Below, piece by piece: positions 53,001-62,745 of a stretch of 64,000 nt of DNA. Both the position numbers and the translations under genes were made by a program. The stretch covers positions 62,001 through 126,000 of the forward strand of contig NZ_RQUZ01000008.1 in the NCBI RefSeq assembly GCF_003992065.1, given 5' to 3'. Below the pieces are notes generated by a model. That model saw only the letters and a list, made by a program, of their open reading frames with translations. It did no database searches and was not told the DNA's origin. This DNA is from Veillonella seminalis (lineage in GTDB: Bacteria > Bacillota > Negativicutes > Veillonellales > Veillonellaceae). Numbering within the stretch: position 1 is the first letter of the stretch; the number at the start of each line of letters is the position of its first letter.

Positions 53001-54035
53001 CACATACGGCAAACTCTGTTTAATTTGTTCCTTGAACTGGGCTTCGGTAATTACGAAGGAGCCCTTTAGCATGTCCTTTAATGACTCACGAACCCCCTTT
53101 ATTAACCCTTTCGCCTGTGACAATAATCCGTCATCAACGAGGTCCGCATCTTTTTTGGCCGGATTCATATTAAGTCGCTTAAACTCATGATTCCCGATTA
53201 AAGCAACCGCGGCAACCATGTCATCCCAAGTTTTGGCATCACTCAAAGCAGCCATAATATACTGCAATTCATCAACAAATTCCGCACCTTTTGTAGGCCC
53301 GCCCGGACTATTCAAAATACCCGTAAAGCGAACTAAACGATTGTCTATATCCTCGATTAACGTTTGCTGCTCCGCCATAAAATATTCGCCCCAAATTGTT
53401 TCGGCCAGAGATTTTGTGAGAGCCTCTTCATAGCGCTGTTTAGCCTCCAAAAGCCATGCGGTAGGATCGGACTGTGCCACGGCGAACTGATACAAATCTA
53501 AAATCTGATTCATAATTCCTTGATCAGACCGCTCGTTCCCGAACATATCGGCAATCTCAAAAATATGGTAACTGTTCGCCTCATAGGCCTTAATAAGTAA
53601 CTTCTCCAACACTTCGGTTTTCAGAAGCAGCAATTCCCCTTCATTGCCGATGCGATAGGACGGATCGATATCAAGGCGATAAAAATAGCTGCTGATGACC
53701 CATTGGCAAAAGGAGTGGAGCGTTGATATGTGAGCCGACGGTAACAAACTAAGTTGTTCTTCCAAATACGAATCACCGGTCTGATTAAACTCCTCCGCCA
53801 ATTTGGCGCCGATACGGGCACTCATTTCGGCTGCAGCCGCTTTAGTAAAGGTTACAACCATGAGCTCTTGGATAGATAGAGGATTGTCTTTTGATTTCAA
53901 CCGTTGAATAATTCGTTCTACCAAAACGGCGGTTTTACCGGAGCCGGCAGCCGCCGCCACGAGCAAGGTTTGCGAAGATCGTGAACCCGGCTTGGGCGCA
54001 TCAATCGCCGCTTGTTGGGCGTCTGTCCACTTCAT
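50010..54035 (-). CDS. addA: AddA subunit of helicase-nuclease AddAB
   Basis: A 1341-residue protein of the double-strand-break repair complex. Walker A is AAAGSGKTAVLVERII near the start, the SF1 motifs VDEYQDTN, SIYRFRMANP and VALTRARDKLFIT follow, and the C-terminal nuclease has DYKTDRVKSGEEL...VQLRIYSEAL. It degrades duplex ends until a Chi-like site and loads RecA. The start at 54035 (MKWTDAQQAA) lies 34 bp inside addB's end. Two low-complexity inserts are seen: a Gly/Ala/Ser stretch at about residues 535-580 and a tandem repeat (9-residue unit, EATVNTATA) near 1085-1110. These are unusual for the family. Confidence 0.95.
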   Translation of the reverse strand: MKWTDAQQAAIDAPKPGSRSSQTLLVAAAAGSGKTAVLVERIIQRLKSKDNPLSIQELMVVTFTKAAAAEMSARIGAKLAEEFNQTGDSYLEEQLSLLPSAHISTLHSFCQWVISSYFYRLDIDPSYRIGNEGELLLLKTEVLEKLLIKAYEANSYHIFEIADMFGNERSDQGIMNQILDLYQFAVAQSDPTAWLLEAKQRYEEALTKSLAETIWGEYFMAEQQTLIEDIDNRLVRFTGILNSPGGPTKGAEFVDELQYIMAALSDAKTWDDMVAAVALIGNHEFKRLNMNPAKKDADLVDDGLLSQAKGLIKGVRESLKDMLKGSFVITEAQFKEQIKQSLPYVTGLVDLTLAFMEAFKAAKQELGMLDFSDLEHLCLALLREKKEDGKWYPSEVALELQGTFKEVMVDEYQDTNGVQEEIVNLVSRKDNRFYVGDVKQSIYRFRMANPFLFMKKYHDFEQNVEAEERRIDLSQNFRSDANILEFTNFLFRQVMTEEAAELNYGDAEALNPGRVTDDAPDNWVGGPVELHILDVGTEKTSTFSGGGAGDAATGEASSAGDSKPAASGYTSSNEANDDDDADLENDEKETAFIIEKIKELKNSDKVVQNPDGSFRPLEWRDIVILLRSPRVRAGRMVEAMRQVSIPAYAEENTGYFSAIEVKLLLSLLQVIDNPEQDLPMAVVLNSPFVGLDANELGHLRMSGDGSLWSLLAAYGDDTQNEAVQAFVTRFEKWRTYSRHHSVSDLLWTIYEDMNYLEYVSAMPNGLVRRANVMALYERAKQYEAGSFRGIFRFLRFLESLQAADQDLGIGKTVSEADNVVRIMSIHKSKGLEFPIVFLSAVQKGFNMQDMRKAMQLHGESGIGLKGYYEDYRVLYGSLPWRFVCDKNLLALKAEEERVLYVALTRARDKLFITGFEKNIPGLCAKMAASALLTDTQTLSKSLITKANSYLDWFIMGLSRHLDGGNLIRQYSGVEDVASMDLKDKSCRVTVTIHDGSQYTTLQKSTTKKSAILEAVEKLNPVSAEPLDADLVARFDFRYLYMGAVGRAAKISVSELKRRFAEQEEEAAILVNPVENPMTVAQAEATVNTATAEATVNTVTAEATVNTATAAATSTLASNNTSTSALNPALTSASTAVDLGPFGIKPQALEAAEEVSTGARWGTLMHEAMQWLPLETYTQESLSAKLDQLTLSGYFTQDERHVLNDKALYRFFNSDLGKRLLKANESPSSAGSAGGDSGNQSQVAREWPFSMLIEGHDVYPEVEPGEKLFLQGIVDTAFLEDDQWVLVDYKTDRVKSGEELVRRYAVQLRIYSEALERLTGKKVKERYIYSFRLNDAVPVPVE
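50710..50790 (-). repeat. Three tandem 27-bp repeats in addA
   Basis: Units 50710-50736, 50737-50763 and 50764-50790 encode EATVNTATA, EATVNTVTA, EATVNTATA. Units 1 and 3 are identical. They are in frame, so copy-number change would not break the gene. Confidence 0.88.
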
Positions 54036-57000
54036 ATACATCGTCTCCTTTCGCCATTTTAGCTAACACATCTTCCTCTTTCATTCTTTCTATATAACGA
54101 TAATTATTGCGAGTATTTTCAAAACGGCATAGAGCCTGATACTGACAATACGAGCACGGAATATATTTATTTAAATTAAACGGACTTATCGGAAAGTGAC
54201 CGGCCAAAATGTGCTTGCCGGCCTTACTCATGACCTTTTCCGCATAATTAGTAAGAACTTTAAATTCATTGTCCGACTTAGTTTTCTTTTTATCTTGACC
54301 ATGAATCAGCCCCTTGCCGGTAATACGAATCGGTACATACGGCGTGGATTTACCCGACGCAACCGTTTCATCCAGTTTTGTCAAAAGTTCTACATTATCT
54401 GTAAAATAACCGTCATTTTTAAGACCCGTATCATTCTTCACCAAGTCTGCCGCCATGTCTTCCGTCAACATATCGCTCTTACTGATGCGCGGATTTTTAA
54501 CATACGTATAAACCAAAGCGGCCGGTTCAATTTTGTCACTCCGTTGAGCTCGTTCCAAGGCTAACAAATAAGTTACAAGCTGCAATTTGAGTCCATAATA
54601 CACATCAGCGGCTGTTACCTCGGCATGACCCGACTTATAATCTACCACGAGGCCATAAGTTTTGCCGTCTTCGCCTTGCCACTCATCGACGCGGTCAAGC
54701 TGGCCGATAAGCTGAATGTATGATTCATTGCCCAGCGAAATTTGAACAGCCGGCCATTGGTCGCTGCCGCCATAACCGCCGAAACTTTTTTCCAAATAAC
54801 GCGTATCAAATTGACTCTTCTGTGACCAATCACTGAGACGATTTACTGTGCGTTTAAGCGTTTTTTCAAGGCGATCCCGCAATACGGTCTCATACACATC
54901 GCCTTCTTCGCCAAGCTGCAATTCCTTACTGATATCAGCCACTACCGCTTCGCAAAGCGCCGCTTCTTCATCAGGATTTATATCACGCCACTGCCGTTGT
55001 CCTTTTAACAGCTGCATCCCCAAAGCACGCAAACTTTCATGGAGGAATATACCAATTTCCGGTGCGCCGAATTGTTTAACCGGTCGTTCTTCCAGTTTTA
55101 AACCGTAACGGGCGTAAAAAGCGAACGGACACTGCTGATATTTTTCTAAACGAGTCACGGAACCGGTTAACGCATCCTTATTAAACAATAAAGCCTGCAC
55201 AACTTCCTTTGACACGACCGGCACATCATTATTGTCCGCAACACCACGCGTTGCTACGCGCAAAGCATCACGGTATTGACCCTCAAGGCTCCAATCGTAA
55301 ATACTGCGCCAAATCGGAGCCAAATCACCGTCTTGTGCCACCGTCCCCATCTGACCGGCCAGTAAAGACAGACTTTGCAAAGGTCGCCAAATATAGGCCG
55401 GTTCCTGTCCGTCCGGAATCGTGAGCGGTGCGCTCTTAGTTCCTGCCATATAGCCCAGCTGTTGCCAACGTCTGATAGCCAAGGCACTTTCCATAGCAGC
55501 CCCTTCTTCATCGGAACTCGCATAGGACACATGAAGTTCTTCACGTCCTCGGGTACAGGCCAAATAAAGCAAAAAGTTTTCGTTGAAGGCACGCACCAAG
55601 GCGCCTTCTGCCAAGGTAATGCCGGCTTTTTTCAAAACCTCGCGCTCCGTATCTTTTAATAACCCTTCGTCCCCCATATGCTGTGGGAATACACCGTCAT
55701 TAAGACCCATTAAAAAGACGATATCGCTTTCATGAGTGTAGCCGCGTTCCACCGTCGTTACCATAACATGATCGAGACTCGGCGGCACTAATGAATAAGA
55801 TACTTCCGACAAGCCCTCTTCCAAAAGCAAGCTTATTTCGGCCGTTGTCATAGTATCCGGCAATTTTAAAGTCATAATCTCATCAAACAAGGCTATGACG
55901 CGTTTATACATCTGTTCGTGAGCTGCCGCATTTTCTGCATCACCCACTGTTTCCGCATCAGCTGCCCACTGTGCCAAACGAGCCGGTACACCCACCTTCG
56001 TCATTAAGTTGAATAGCTGTTCACACCATTCATATCCGGTATGTTCTTCCTTGGCAAATTCCCAAAAAGCACGCAAGTGCCCCATAATGAAATCATGAGC
56101 CGCATTGACGCGCAATCTGCGAGCTGTTTCCGTGTGCGCTTCCATGAGTTCCGCCGGGATGATATTATCGGGTGCAAGTACAGTGGTGGCAGCGTCTTTA
56201 ACCGCATCAGTATTCTTCGTGCCTGTTGCTAATCCCTCGGTCAAGGCAACATCTACATTGGACATATCGGTTGCGTTCACATCGGCAACCGCTTCGATTT
56301 CATCGGCTATTTTTTCATCATACGTATCGTCATCATCGCTACTGTCAAAACGATTTTTTCGTTCATACGGCCAGCTGTCTTTGAGCCACATAAAGTCACG
56401 AATACCGAACTCGAGACAATAGTTTTCCAGTTCATCCACCGTAGACCGGCTTAACGGCCAGAAATCGGTTTTTAACAAACGGAATATGGCATCATGGTCA
56501 AAATTCCGGCGTACTACTGCCAAAAGGCCCAACAGGAATTCGCCTAAAGGATGACTCACCATCGGACGACGTCGATCCGAGAAAAACGGAATCTCATAAC
56601 GTTTCAATGTTTTTTCCAAAATATCGCCATACGTTTCCGACTCACGGAGCATAATCGTAATATCACGCCAACGACGGTTCGGTTTCTCCATAGCCTCTAA
56701 AATTTGGCGACACACCGCATCAGCTTCACGAGCCCGGTTATAGGCCACTGTCACCGGCAAGGTCGTTTTAACACTATTTTGTTTAATCGGCGAATTAAAA
56801 TATCGATTTGCTAAACTTTCCAATAAAGGATCCTTGAAGCGCTGATTAGCATCAAACGTTCGCACCGTAAGATTAGAGCCATAGCGTTCAGACACATCCG
56901 CAAACACGGAATGCGGACGACCAAACAAGCGCAATTTTTGCGGCGGTACCTGTAAATTAGCCAGTTCCGGCTGTAAGGTAATGGTTAAAATGCTGTCCTT

Positions 57001-57663
57001 GGCCAAATCAAACAAGGTATATAAGAGCTCCATTTGGAGCGGCGTAAACCAATGAAAGCCGTCCACAATGACGTGTGCCTTATGAAGTAACGGGCTTTTT
57101 GGCAACACATCAATGAGCTCTTCGATGCGATTGCTCGTATTAATCCCTGTCGTTGAGACGAGATTTTCATAAGATTCCATAATGTGCGCCAGCTCTTGAA
57201 GCTTACGCTGTAATACCATAGAACCGACCTTATCGGCACCCACTTTCAAATCGTCGGCGCTGACACGGAATGAATTACACTCGCTCAAAAGGCCCTGCAA
57301 TACATCGGCAAAATGAGGTTGCTTGGCAGACTGCCCCAATAATTCAAGCTTGCCCTGCTCCCGTTTCATAATTAAACGAAGCAATAATTTTTGACCGATG
57401 TCCGATAAACCGGTTTCACGGACCATACCTACCGATTGGAAAACCTGGTACACCAACCGATTAAAACCGACGACACGAACCGTGGTAAAACCGCCGTTCG
57501 GCATAAACTCCGCCAAACTGCGTTCAATCGTATAGGTGGCCGGCTCCGGTACGATATATAAAATAGGCTCGCCCGGATTGTTTTCGATGACCTGCTTAAT
57601 ATATTCAAAGCAAGCGTGTGTTTTGCCTGTTCCGGCCCGTCCTACATAGACCGAAAGTGCCAT
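54001..57663 (-). CDS. addB: AddB subunit of helicase-nuclease AddAB
   Basis: A 1220-residue subunit. Walker A is GRAGTGKTHACFEY near residue 8-21. The C-terminal nuclease region has DYKSGHAEV and the Fe-S ligands of AddB: a Cys in QCPFAFYARYG and CSYCQYQALC near the end. It forms AddAB with the downstream gene. The start at 57663 (MALSVYVGR) follows AAGGAG; a longer frame to 57729 lacks a good site. An acidic, Thr/Val-rich insert (DSSDDDDTYDEK) lies near the middle and looks like a linker. Confidence 0.94.
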   Translation of the reverse strand: MALSVYVGRAGTGKTHACFEYIKQVIENNPGEPILYIVPEPATYTIERSLAEFMPNGGFTTVRVVGFNRLVYQVFQSVGMVRETGLSDIGQKLLLRLIMKREQGKLELLGQSAKQPHFADVLQGLLSECNSFRVSADDLKVGADKVGSMVLQRKLQELAHIMESYENLVSTTGINTSNRIEELIDVLPKSPLLHKAHVIVDGFHWFTPLQMELLYTLFDLAKDSILTITLQPELANLQVPPQKLRLFGRPHSVFADVSERYGSNLTVRTFDANQRFKDPLLESLANRYFNSPIKQNSVKTTLPVTVAYNRAREADAVCRQILEAMEKPNRRWRDITIMLRESETYGDILEKTLKRYEIPFFSDRRRPMVSHPLGEFLLGLLAVVRRNFDHDAIFRLLKTDFWPLSRSTVDELENYCLEFGIRDFMWLKDSWPYERKNRFDSSDDDDTYDEKIADEIEAVADVNATDMSNVDVALTEGLATGTKNTDAVKDAATTVLAPDNIIPAELMEAHTETARRLRVNAAHDFIMGHLRAFWEFAKEEHTGYEWCEQLFNLMTKVGVPARLAQWAADAETVGDAENAAAHEQMYKRVIALFDEIMTLKLPDTMTTAEISLLLEEGLSEVSYSLVPPSLDHVMVTTVERGYTHESDIVFLMGLNDGVFPQHMGDEGLLKDTEREVLKKAGITLAEGALVRAFNENFLLYLACTRGREELHVSYASSDEEGAAMESALAIRRWQQLGYMAGTKSAPLTIPDGQEPAYIWRPLQSLSLLAGQMGTVAQDGDLAPIWRSIYDWSLEGQYRDALRVATRGVADNNDVPVVSKEVVQALLFNKDALTGSVTRLEKYQQCPFAFYARYGLKLEERPVKQFGAPEIGIFLHESLRALGMQLLKGQRQWRDINPDEEAALCEAVVADISKELQLGEEGDVYETVLRDRLEKTLKRTVNRLSDWSQKSQFDTRYLEKSFGGYGGSDQWPAVQISLGNESYIQLIGQLDRVDEWQGEDGKTYGLVVDYKSGHAEVTAADVYYGLKLQLVTYLLALERAQRSDKIEPAALVYTYVKNPRISKSDMLTEDMAADLVKNDTGLKNDGYFTDNVELLTKLDETVASGKSTPYVPIRITGKGLIHGQDKKKTKSDNEFKVLTNYAEKVMSKAGKHILAGHFPISPFNLNKYIPCSYCQYQALCRFENTRNNYRYIERMKEEDVLAKMAKGDDVYEVDRRPTSGD

Positions 57664-57984
57664 ACTCCCACTCCTTCCTACCTGACTATCCCTCAATAAG
57701 TGAAGATATATTTCATCTAGATTATCCATTGCTATAATTATACTCTTACCTATAAATATAACTCTATACTCTTGTATATAAATATATCATAGAATCGACC
57801 AAAGGATGACAACCAAAAATCAACGAGCCATAGCAATTTTAAAACAGAGGCGATTCATCTAATGAACCTCCTGATATTGCAACTTTCCCTTAAAACAGAA
57901 ACTGCACGAACATGGGGCCCCAATGCCCGTTCGTGCAGTTTCCTTGGAGGTTTTACTACATTCTATCTAAAAGATGTGTAGCCA
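57664..57984. other. Intergenic region between addB and PFOR genes
   Basis: No gene; it contains AT-rich sequence and the nifJ terminator (57898-57942). Confidence 0.5.
57898..57942 (-). terminator. Terminator of the PFOR gene
   Basis: GAAACTGCACGAAC and GTTCGTGCAGTTTC arms are perfect complements (14 bp) around a GGGGCCCC-containing loop; CTGTTTTAAG follows on the minus strand. Confidence 0.82.
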
Positions 57985-60900
57985 TTATTGTTTTGGTGCC
58001 AAACTTTCTTGCATACGTACGTAGGATAAACGACGTTCTTTGGCATCCTCTTCTGTTTTGGCAAAGAGTTCTTCCGCCACTTCAGGGAATGTCTGTTTAA
58101 GCGATGCATAACGCACTTCGCCCATCAAGAAATCTCTAAAGCTTTCAGTAGGTTCTTTCGAATCGAGGCTGAACGGATTTTTATCAGTGCCACGTAAAGC
58201 AGGATTGTAACGATACAAATCCCAATAGCCGGCAGCTACGGCGCGACGGGATTCTTCCTGCGTCGTCCCCATACCGGATTTAATACCGTGGTTGATACAT
58301 GGTGCGTAAGCAATGATTAAGGATGGACCAGGATATGCTTCCGCTTCCGTCATCGCTTTGAGGAGCTGATTCTTATCGGCGCCCATAGCTACCTGTGCCA
58401 CATATACATAACCATAGGACATGGCAATCATGCCGAGGTCTTTTTTCTTCGTACGCTTGCCGCTGGCTGCGAATTTAGCTACCGCTGCGGTATGCGTTGC
58501 TTTGGAGGATTGACCGCCCGTATTGGAGTATACTTCCGTATCAAATACGAGGATGTTTACATCATCACCGGAAGCGAGTACATGGTCGAGGCCGCCGAAG
58601 CCGATATCGTACGCCCAACCGTCACCGCCGAAGATCCATTGCGAACGTTTGGCGAGGTATTGTTTTTCGTCTAAAATAGCCGTCATAGCTTTGGTTGGGT
58701 TAGCCACTTTTTCAAGAAGTGCTACCAAACGAGCTGACCGTTCGCGCGTACCGGCACCCTGTTCGCGATGTTCGTTCCAATCGGTAAGAGCTACTTTAAG
58801 TTCAGCTTGTTCTTCAGTACATTCGCCGATAGCCGTTGTTACATATTCGCCGATTTGTTCACGAATCTTCGTAGTACCTACGCGCATACCATATCCAAAT
58901 TCCGCATTATCTTCAAAGAGCGAGTTTGCCCAAGTAGGACCTTGGCCTGCCTGATTAACTGTATAGGAAGATGTCGGCATGGACCCGCCCCAGATAGAGG
59001 AGCAACCGGCCGCATTGGCAATCATCATGCGGTCACCAAAGAGTTGCGTTACAAGGCGTGCATACGGTGTTTCACCGCAACCGGCACAAGCACCGGAGAA
59101 TTCGAGGAGCGGTACTTCAAATTGACTGCCTTTAACCGTTTCTTTCTTCATCGGATTAGCTTTAGTCGGCAAGTTTACACCATAATTCCAAGCATCCGCC
59201 AAGTGTAATTCGTCATCGATTGGGCTCATGGTAATAGCTTTACCCTTAGGAGCCGGACAAATCTGTACGCAGTTGCCGCAACCGAGGCAATCTAACGGCG
59301 ATACGGAGATACGGAACTGTAAGTCGCCGACGCCCAAAGCAGGAATTGTTTCAAAACCTTCAGGAGCTGCCGCCACTTCGTCAGCCGTAGCCAATACCGG
59401 ACGAATCGTTGCATGCGGACAAACGAAAGCACACTGGTTACATTGGATACAATTTTCTTTGTGCCAATGTGGTACGAATAAAGCAACACCGCGTTTTTCA
59501 TACGCAGCCGAGCCGGCCGCTAACGTACCGTCTTCGTAGCCCATGAAGGTGCTTACCGGTAAATCATAGCCTTTTTGTGCATTGATAGGGCGGCAAATGT
59601 TTTGTACATATTCAGGAATTTCCTGAGTATCTTTTGTTTCAGCATCCACTGCATTGGCCCAATCAGCCGGAACAGTTACCGGTACAATGGCGTTGACACC
59701 TTTATCGACCGCCATCATATTCATATCGATAACGGACTGACCTTTTTTGCCGTAAGTAGCGACGATGGAGTCTTTCAAATGCTGTACAGCTTCTTCAATC
59801 GGAATAATATTGGCCAATTTGAAGAATGCGGACTGACAAATCATGTTGATACGACCGCCAAGTCCGATGTCTTGAGCAATCTGAGCCGCATTAATGATAT
59901 AGAATTTAAGATGTTTGTTGGCAATCGTCCGCTTCATGGCAGCCGGTAATTTTTCATTCAATTCTTCCGGCGTCCAAGTGCAGTTCAATAAGAACGTGCC
60001 GCCTTCTTCTATGCCTTGTAAAATATCGTATTCATTTACATAAGCCTGACGATGACAAGCTACAAAGGTAGGACGTGTTACCAAATATGGTTTATTAATC
60101 GGCTTTTTACCAAAACGCAAATGCGACATGGTCACGCCGCCGGATTTTTTAGAATCATAGTCGAAGTAAGCCTGCGCATACATATCCGTGTTATCGCCGA
60201 TGATCTTAATGGCCGTCTTATTGGCGCCAACCGTACCGTCGGAACCGAAGCCCCAGAACTTACAAGCCGTAATGTGAGAGGCATCAATCCAAACATTATC
60301 CGGACGCGGTAAGGATAAACCGGTCACATCATCCACAATACCAAGCGTAAATTCAGCTTTAGGTTCAGCCGCAGCCAAATTATCAAAAGCGGCTACGATA
60401 TCAGCCGGCACCACATCGCGTGAACCGAGGCCGTAGCGACCGCCCACAACGGTAATATCCAATTTAGCACGAGCAATGGCTGCCTGCACATCGAGGAATA
60501 AAGGTTCGCCCATGGAGCCCGGTTCTTTCGTGCGATCAAGCACAGCAATACGTTTAACCGTCTTAGGCAAGGATTCGATGAAGCGATCCATAGCAAACGG
60601 TCTGAAAAGATGCACATTAACGGCACCCACTTTGCGACCTTGAGCCAATAAGTATTCAACCGTTTCATTGGCTACCTGAGCGCCGGCGCCCATTACAACG
60701 ACGATATCGGTAGCATCCGGTGCCCCTTCGTAGTTAAACAAATGATATTCACGGCCCGTCAATTTACTGATTTCAGCCATATATTCTTCAACAATGCCCG
60801 GAATATCCAAATAGAACGGATTGGACGCTTCACGATGAGTGAAATATACGTCAGGGTTTTCCGCCGTGCCGCGTGTTACCGGTGCATCCGGCGTGAGGGC

Positions 60901-61515
60901 GCGTTTGCGGAACGCTTTTAACGCATCCCAATCGAGGAGCGGTGCCAATTCATCATATTCGAGCACTTCAATTTTTTGAATTTCATGAGACGTTCTGAAA
61001 CCGTCAAAGAAGTTGATGAACGGCATGCGGCCTTTGATCGCCGATAAATGAGCTACCGCACTCAAATCCATAACTTCCTGAACGGACGATTCGGCGAGCA
61101 TAGCACAACCTGTAGCACGGCAAGCCATAACGTCTTGGTGGTCACCGAAAATCGACAAGGCATGAGTCGCTAAAGCACGCGATGCCACCTGGAATACAGC
61201 CGGTAATAATTCACCGGCCACTTTATATAAATTAGGAATCATCAAGAGCAAGCCTTGTGCAGACGTATAGGTAGTCGTCAGTGCCCCGGCCTGTAACGAG
61301 CCGTGTACGGCACCGGCTGCGCCGGCCTCCGATTGCATTTCTACTACCTTAACAGTGTGTCCGAACACATTTTTGCGACCGTTCGCTGACCATTCATCCA
61401 CATGTTCCGGCATCGGTGATGACGGAGTAATCGGATAAATCGCAGCTACTTCGGTGAATCCGTAGGAAATGTGTGCGGCGGCTTGGTTGCCGTCCATAGT
61501 CTTCATTTTACGCAT
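57985..61515 (-). CDS. nifJ: Pyruvate:ferredoxin (flavodoxin) oxidoreductase
   Basis: A 1176-residue homodimeric PFOR, which splits pyruvate with CoA to acetyl-CoA, CO2 and reduced ferredoxin. Domains in order: pyruvate-binding (MDGNQAAAHISYGFTEVAAIYP), domain III, two [4Fe-4S] sites (CIQCNQCAFVCPHATIRP at about 690-710, CLGCGNCVQICPAPKG), the proximal cluster (ACAGCGETPY) and the TPP pocket (GGDGWAYDIGFGG and YSNTGGQSSKATHT). The start at 61515 (MRKMKTMDG) follows GGGAGG. It is the main pyruvate enzyme of anaerobic clostridia and Negativicutes. Single gene. Confidence 0.97.
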   Translation of the reverse strand: MRKMKTMDGNQAAAHISYGFTEVAAIYPITPSSPMPEHVDEWSANGRKNVFGHTVKVVEMQSEAGAAGAVHGSLQAGALTTTYTSAQGLLLMIPNLYKVAGELLPAVFQVASRALATHALSIFGDHQDVMACRATGCAMLAESSVQEVMDLSAVAHLSAIKGRMPFINFFDGFRTSHEIQKIEVLEYDELAPLLDWDALKAFRKRALTPDAPVTRGTAENPDVYFTHREASNPFYLDIPGIVEEYMAEISKLTGREYHLFNYEGAPDATDIVVVMGAGAQVANETVEYLLAQGRKVGAVNVHLFRPFAMDRFIESLPKTVKRIAVLDRTKEPGSMGEPLFLDVQAAIARAKLDITVVGGRYGLGSRDVVPADIVAAFDNLAAAEPKAEFTLGIVDDVTGLSLPRPDNVWIDASHITACKFWGFGSDGTVGANKTAIKIIGDNTDMYAQAYFDYDSKKSGGVTMSHLRFGKKPINKPYLVTRPTFVACHRQAYVNEYDILQGIEEGGTFLLNCTWTPEELNEKLPAAMKRTIANKHLKFYIINAAQIAQDIGLGGRINMICQSAFFKLANIIPIEEAVQHLKDSIVATYGKKGQSVIDMNMMAVDKGVNAIVPVTVPADWANAVDAETKDTQEIPEYVQNICRPINAQKGYDLPVSTFMGYEDGTLAAGSAAYEKRGVALFVPHWHKENCIQCNQCAFVCPHATIRPVLATADEVAAAPEGFETIPALGVGDLQFRISVSPLDCLGCGNCVQICPAPKGKAITMSPIDDELHLADAWNYGVNLPTKANPMKKETVKGSQFEVPLLEFSGACAGCGETPYARLVTQLFGDRMMIANAAGCSSIWGGSMPTSSYTVNQAGQGPTWANSLFEDNAEFGYGMRVGTTKIREQIGEYVTTAIGECTEEQAELKVALTDWNEHREQGAGTRERSARLVALLEKVANPTKAMTAILDEKQYLAKRSQWIFGGDGWAYDIGFGGLDHVLASGDDVNILVFDTEVYSNTGGQSSKATHTAAVAKFAASGKRTKKKDLGMIAMSYGYVYVAQVAMGADKNQLLKAMTEAEAYPGPSLIIAYAPCINHGIKSGMGTTQEESRRAVAAGYWDLYRYNPALRGTDKNPFSLDSKEPTESFRDFLMGEVRYASLKQTFPEVAEELFAKTEEDAKERRLSYVRMQESLAPKQ

Positions 61516-61686
61516 AGTAAAGCCTCCCGGTATATACTTATATATTTGCGTCTGCATTTTTCATAATGCAGTTGTCGCTGTTGGAAACTGATTTCACGCT
61601 AAACAAAAGCTCTCTCTTGATTCGGTCCTGCTATTTACTGCTAATTTACTGCTTTTCTCACTAAAACTCCTATGACTCAGTACTTT

Positions 61687-62406
61687 TTAGAAAAATGGGG
61701 AAATACTGAGCAAGATGCCGGCTGCTACGATGAACATAAGGGTCGGACTTCTGAAACGAGCCAAGAAATCCAATTTATACACCAAATATGTCGGTATAAA
61801 GCAACCAATAATCCCCATAATCGGACCCATCCATGTTAAGAGACGAAGTACGGGAATGTTCAAAATAATGGCGCCCCAGGCTACCAATAAACAAATAACA
61901 CCCAACCCGTAGAAGGGATTATCTGACAAAATCGTATCCGTTACATTAAAAGAGTATAAGAAGGACGCACTGTCATTTGTTATCGCCGTGGAATACACGA
62001 AGATACTGATGACAATCATGACGAAATAAATCGCCCCTAAGAAAATATCCCAGTTTTTACCCAACTAGTGGGAAATAACGGGCGGATAATCCGTACATTC
62101 CGGCGATACCGCCAACGTATTGACGAATAAACGCTGGAACAAATACAAGGCCGGATACCCCACGGCCGCTGCCAACAAGTACACCCACACCCCTACAATA
62201 CCGACTTGAACCGGTAAGAACACGATACCGGCGCCAATAGCCATACCGATACTCATGATAATCCAACCCCAGTCAGTACTGTCAAAACGGGTGGCTTCAC
62301 GCCACTCGGCTTCGCTCATACCGGCCCGAGCCGCTTTACTCATCCCTGTAGTAAGCAGTTCGTCTGCCACATCAAGCGTCGCCTCAACTTGAATTTCCTT
62401 ATTCAT
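61687..62406 (-). pseudogene. HAAAP-type (serine/threonine, SdaC-like) amino-acid transporter remnant
   Basis: Two open parts in one frame, split by TAG at 62065-62067. The first (62406-62065, 113 codons) has a cytoplasmic start then SIGMAIGAGIVFLPVQVGIVG, as in SdaC. The second begins LGKNWDIFLGAIYF and reaches FIPTYLVYK and a final hydrophobic segment that aligns with the C-terminus of SdaC. Total length is about 239 residues, whereas SdaC-type transporters are about 420, so a middle part of roughly 180-200 residues seems missing. The TAG probably replaces a Tyr codon. The gene is decayed. No terminator was noted at its end. Confidence 0.75.
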
Positions 62407-62745
62407 GAAAACCTCCTCTACCTATACATTATGACATATAAGTACATTTTCTCATAGTATATATTCTGTTGTAGCATGGCATTTTTTTGATTCCCTGTTA
62501 CAATAATAACGTTATATAATTTACCTATTCATATAAAACAGTAATATACTTTTATAAATGCCCTATATCCCTATAGGTATCGTAATCCCTAACTTTTTAT
62601 AGTTAACTATTCATGATGCGAAGCACCCCTACGTCTAAGGCTGCTTAATATACGTTCAGCATAACATGATAAAAATAGGATTGTGAAATATTTAATTAAG
62701 TGCTATTACTATAGTTTAAAACTATGTTCCTTGGGAGGCGTTTTC
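62407..62745. other. Divergent region between transporter remnant and LysR gene
   Basis: No gene. It holds the palindrome ATAGTTT-A-AAACTAT at 62711-62725, which contains a T-N11-A LysR box (62712-62724) overlapping the LysR upstream region, and AT-rich sequence with likely promoter elements. Confidence 0.5.
62711..62725. promoter_or_regulatory. Candidate LysR box
   Basis: ATAGTTTAAAACTAT is a perfect palindrome with T-N11-A spacing, placed 20 bp before the LysR start codon. Autoregulation is likely but untested. Confidence 0.5.
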
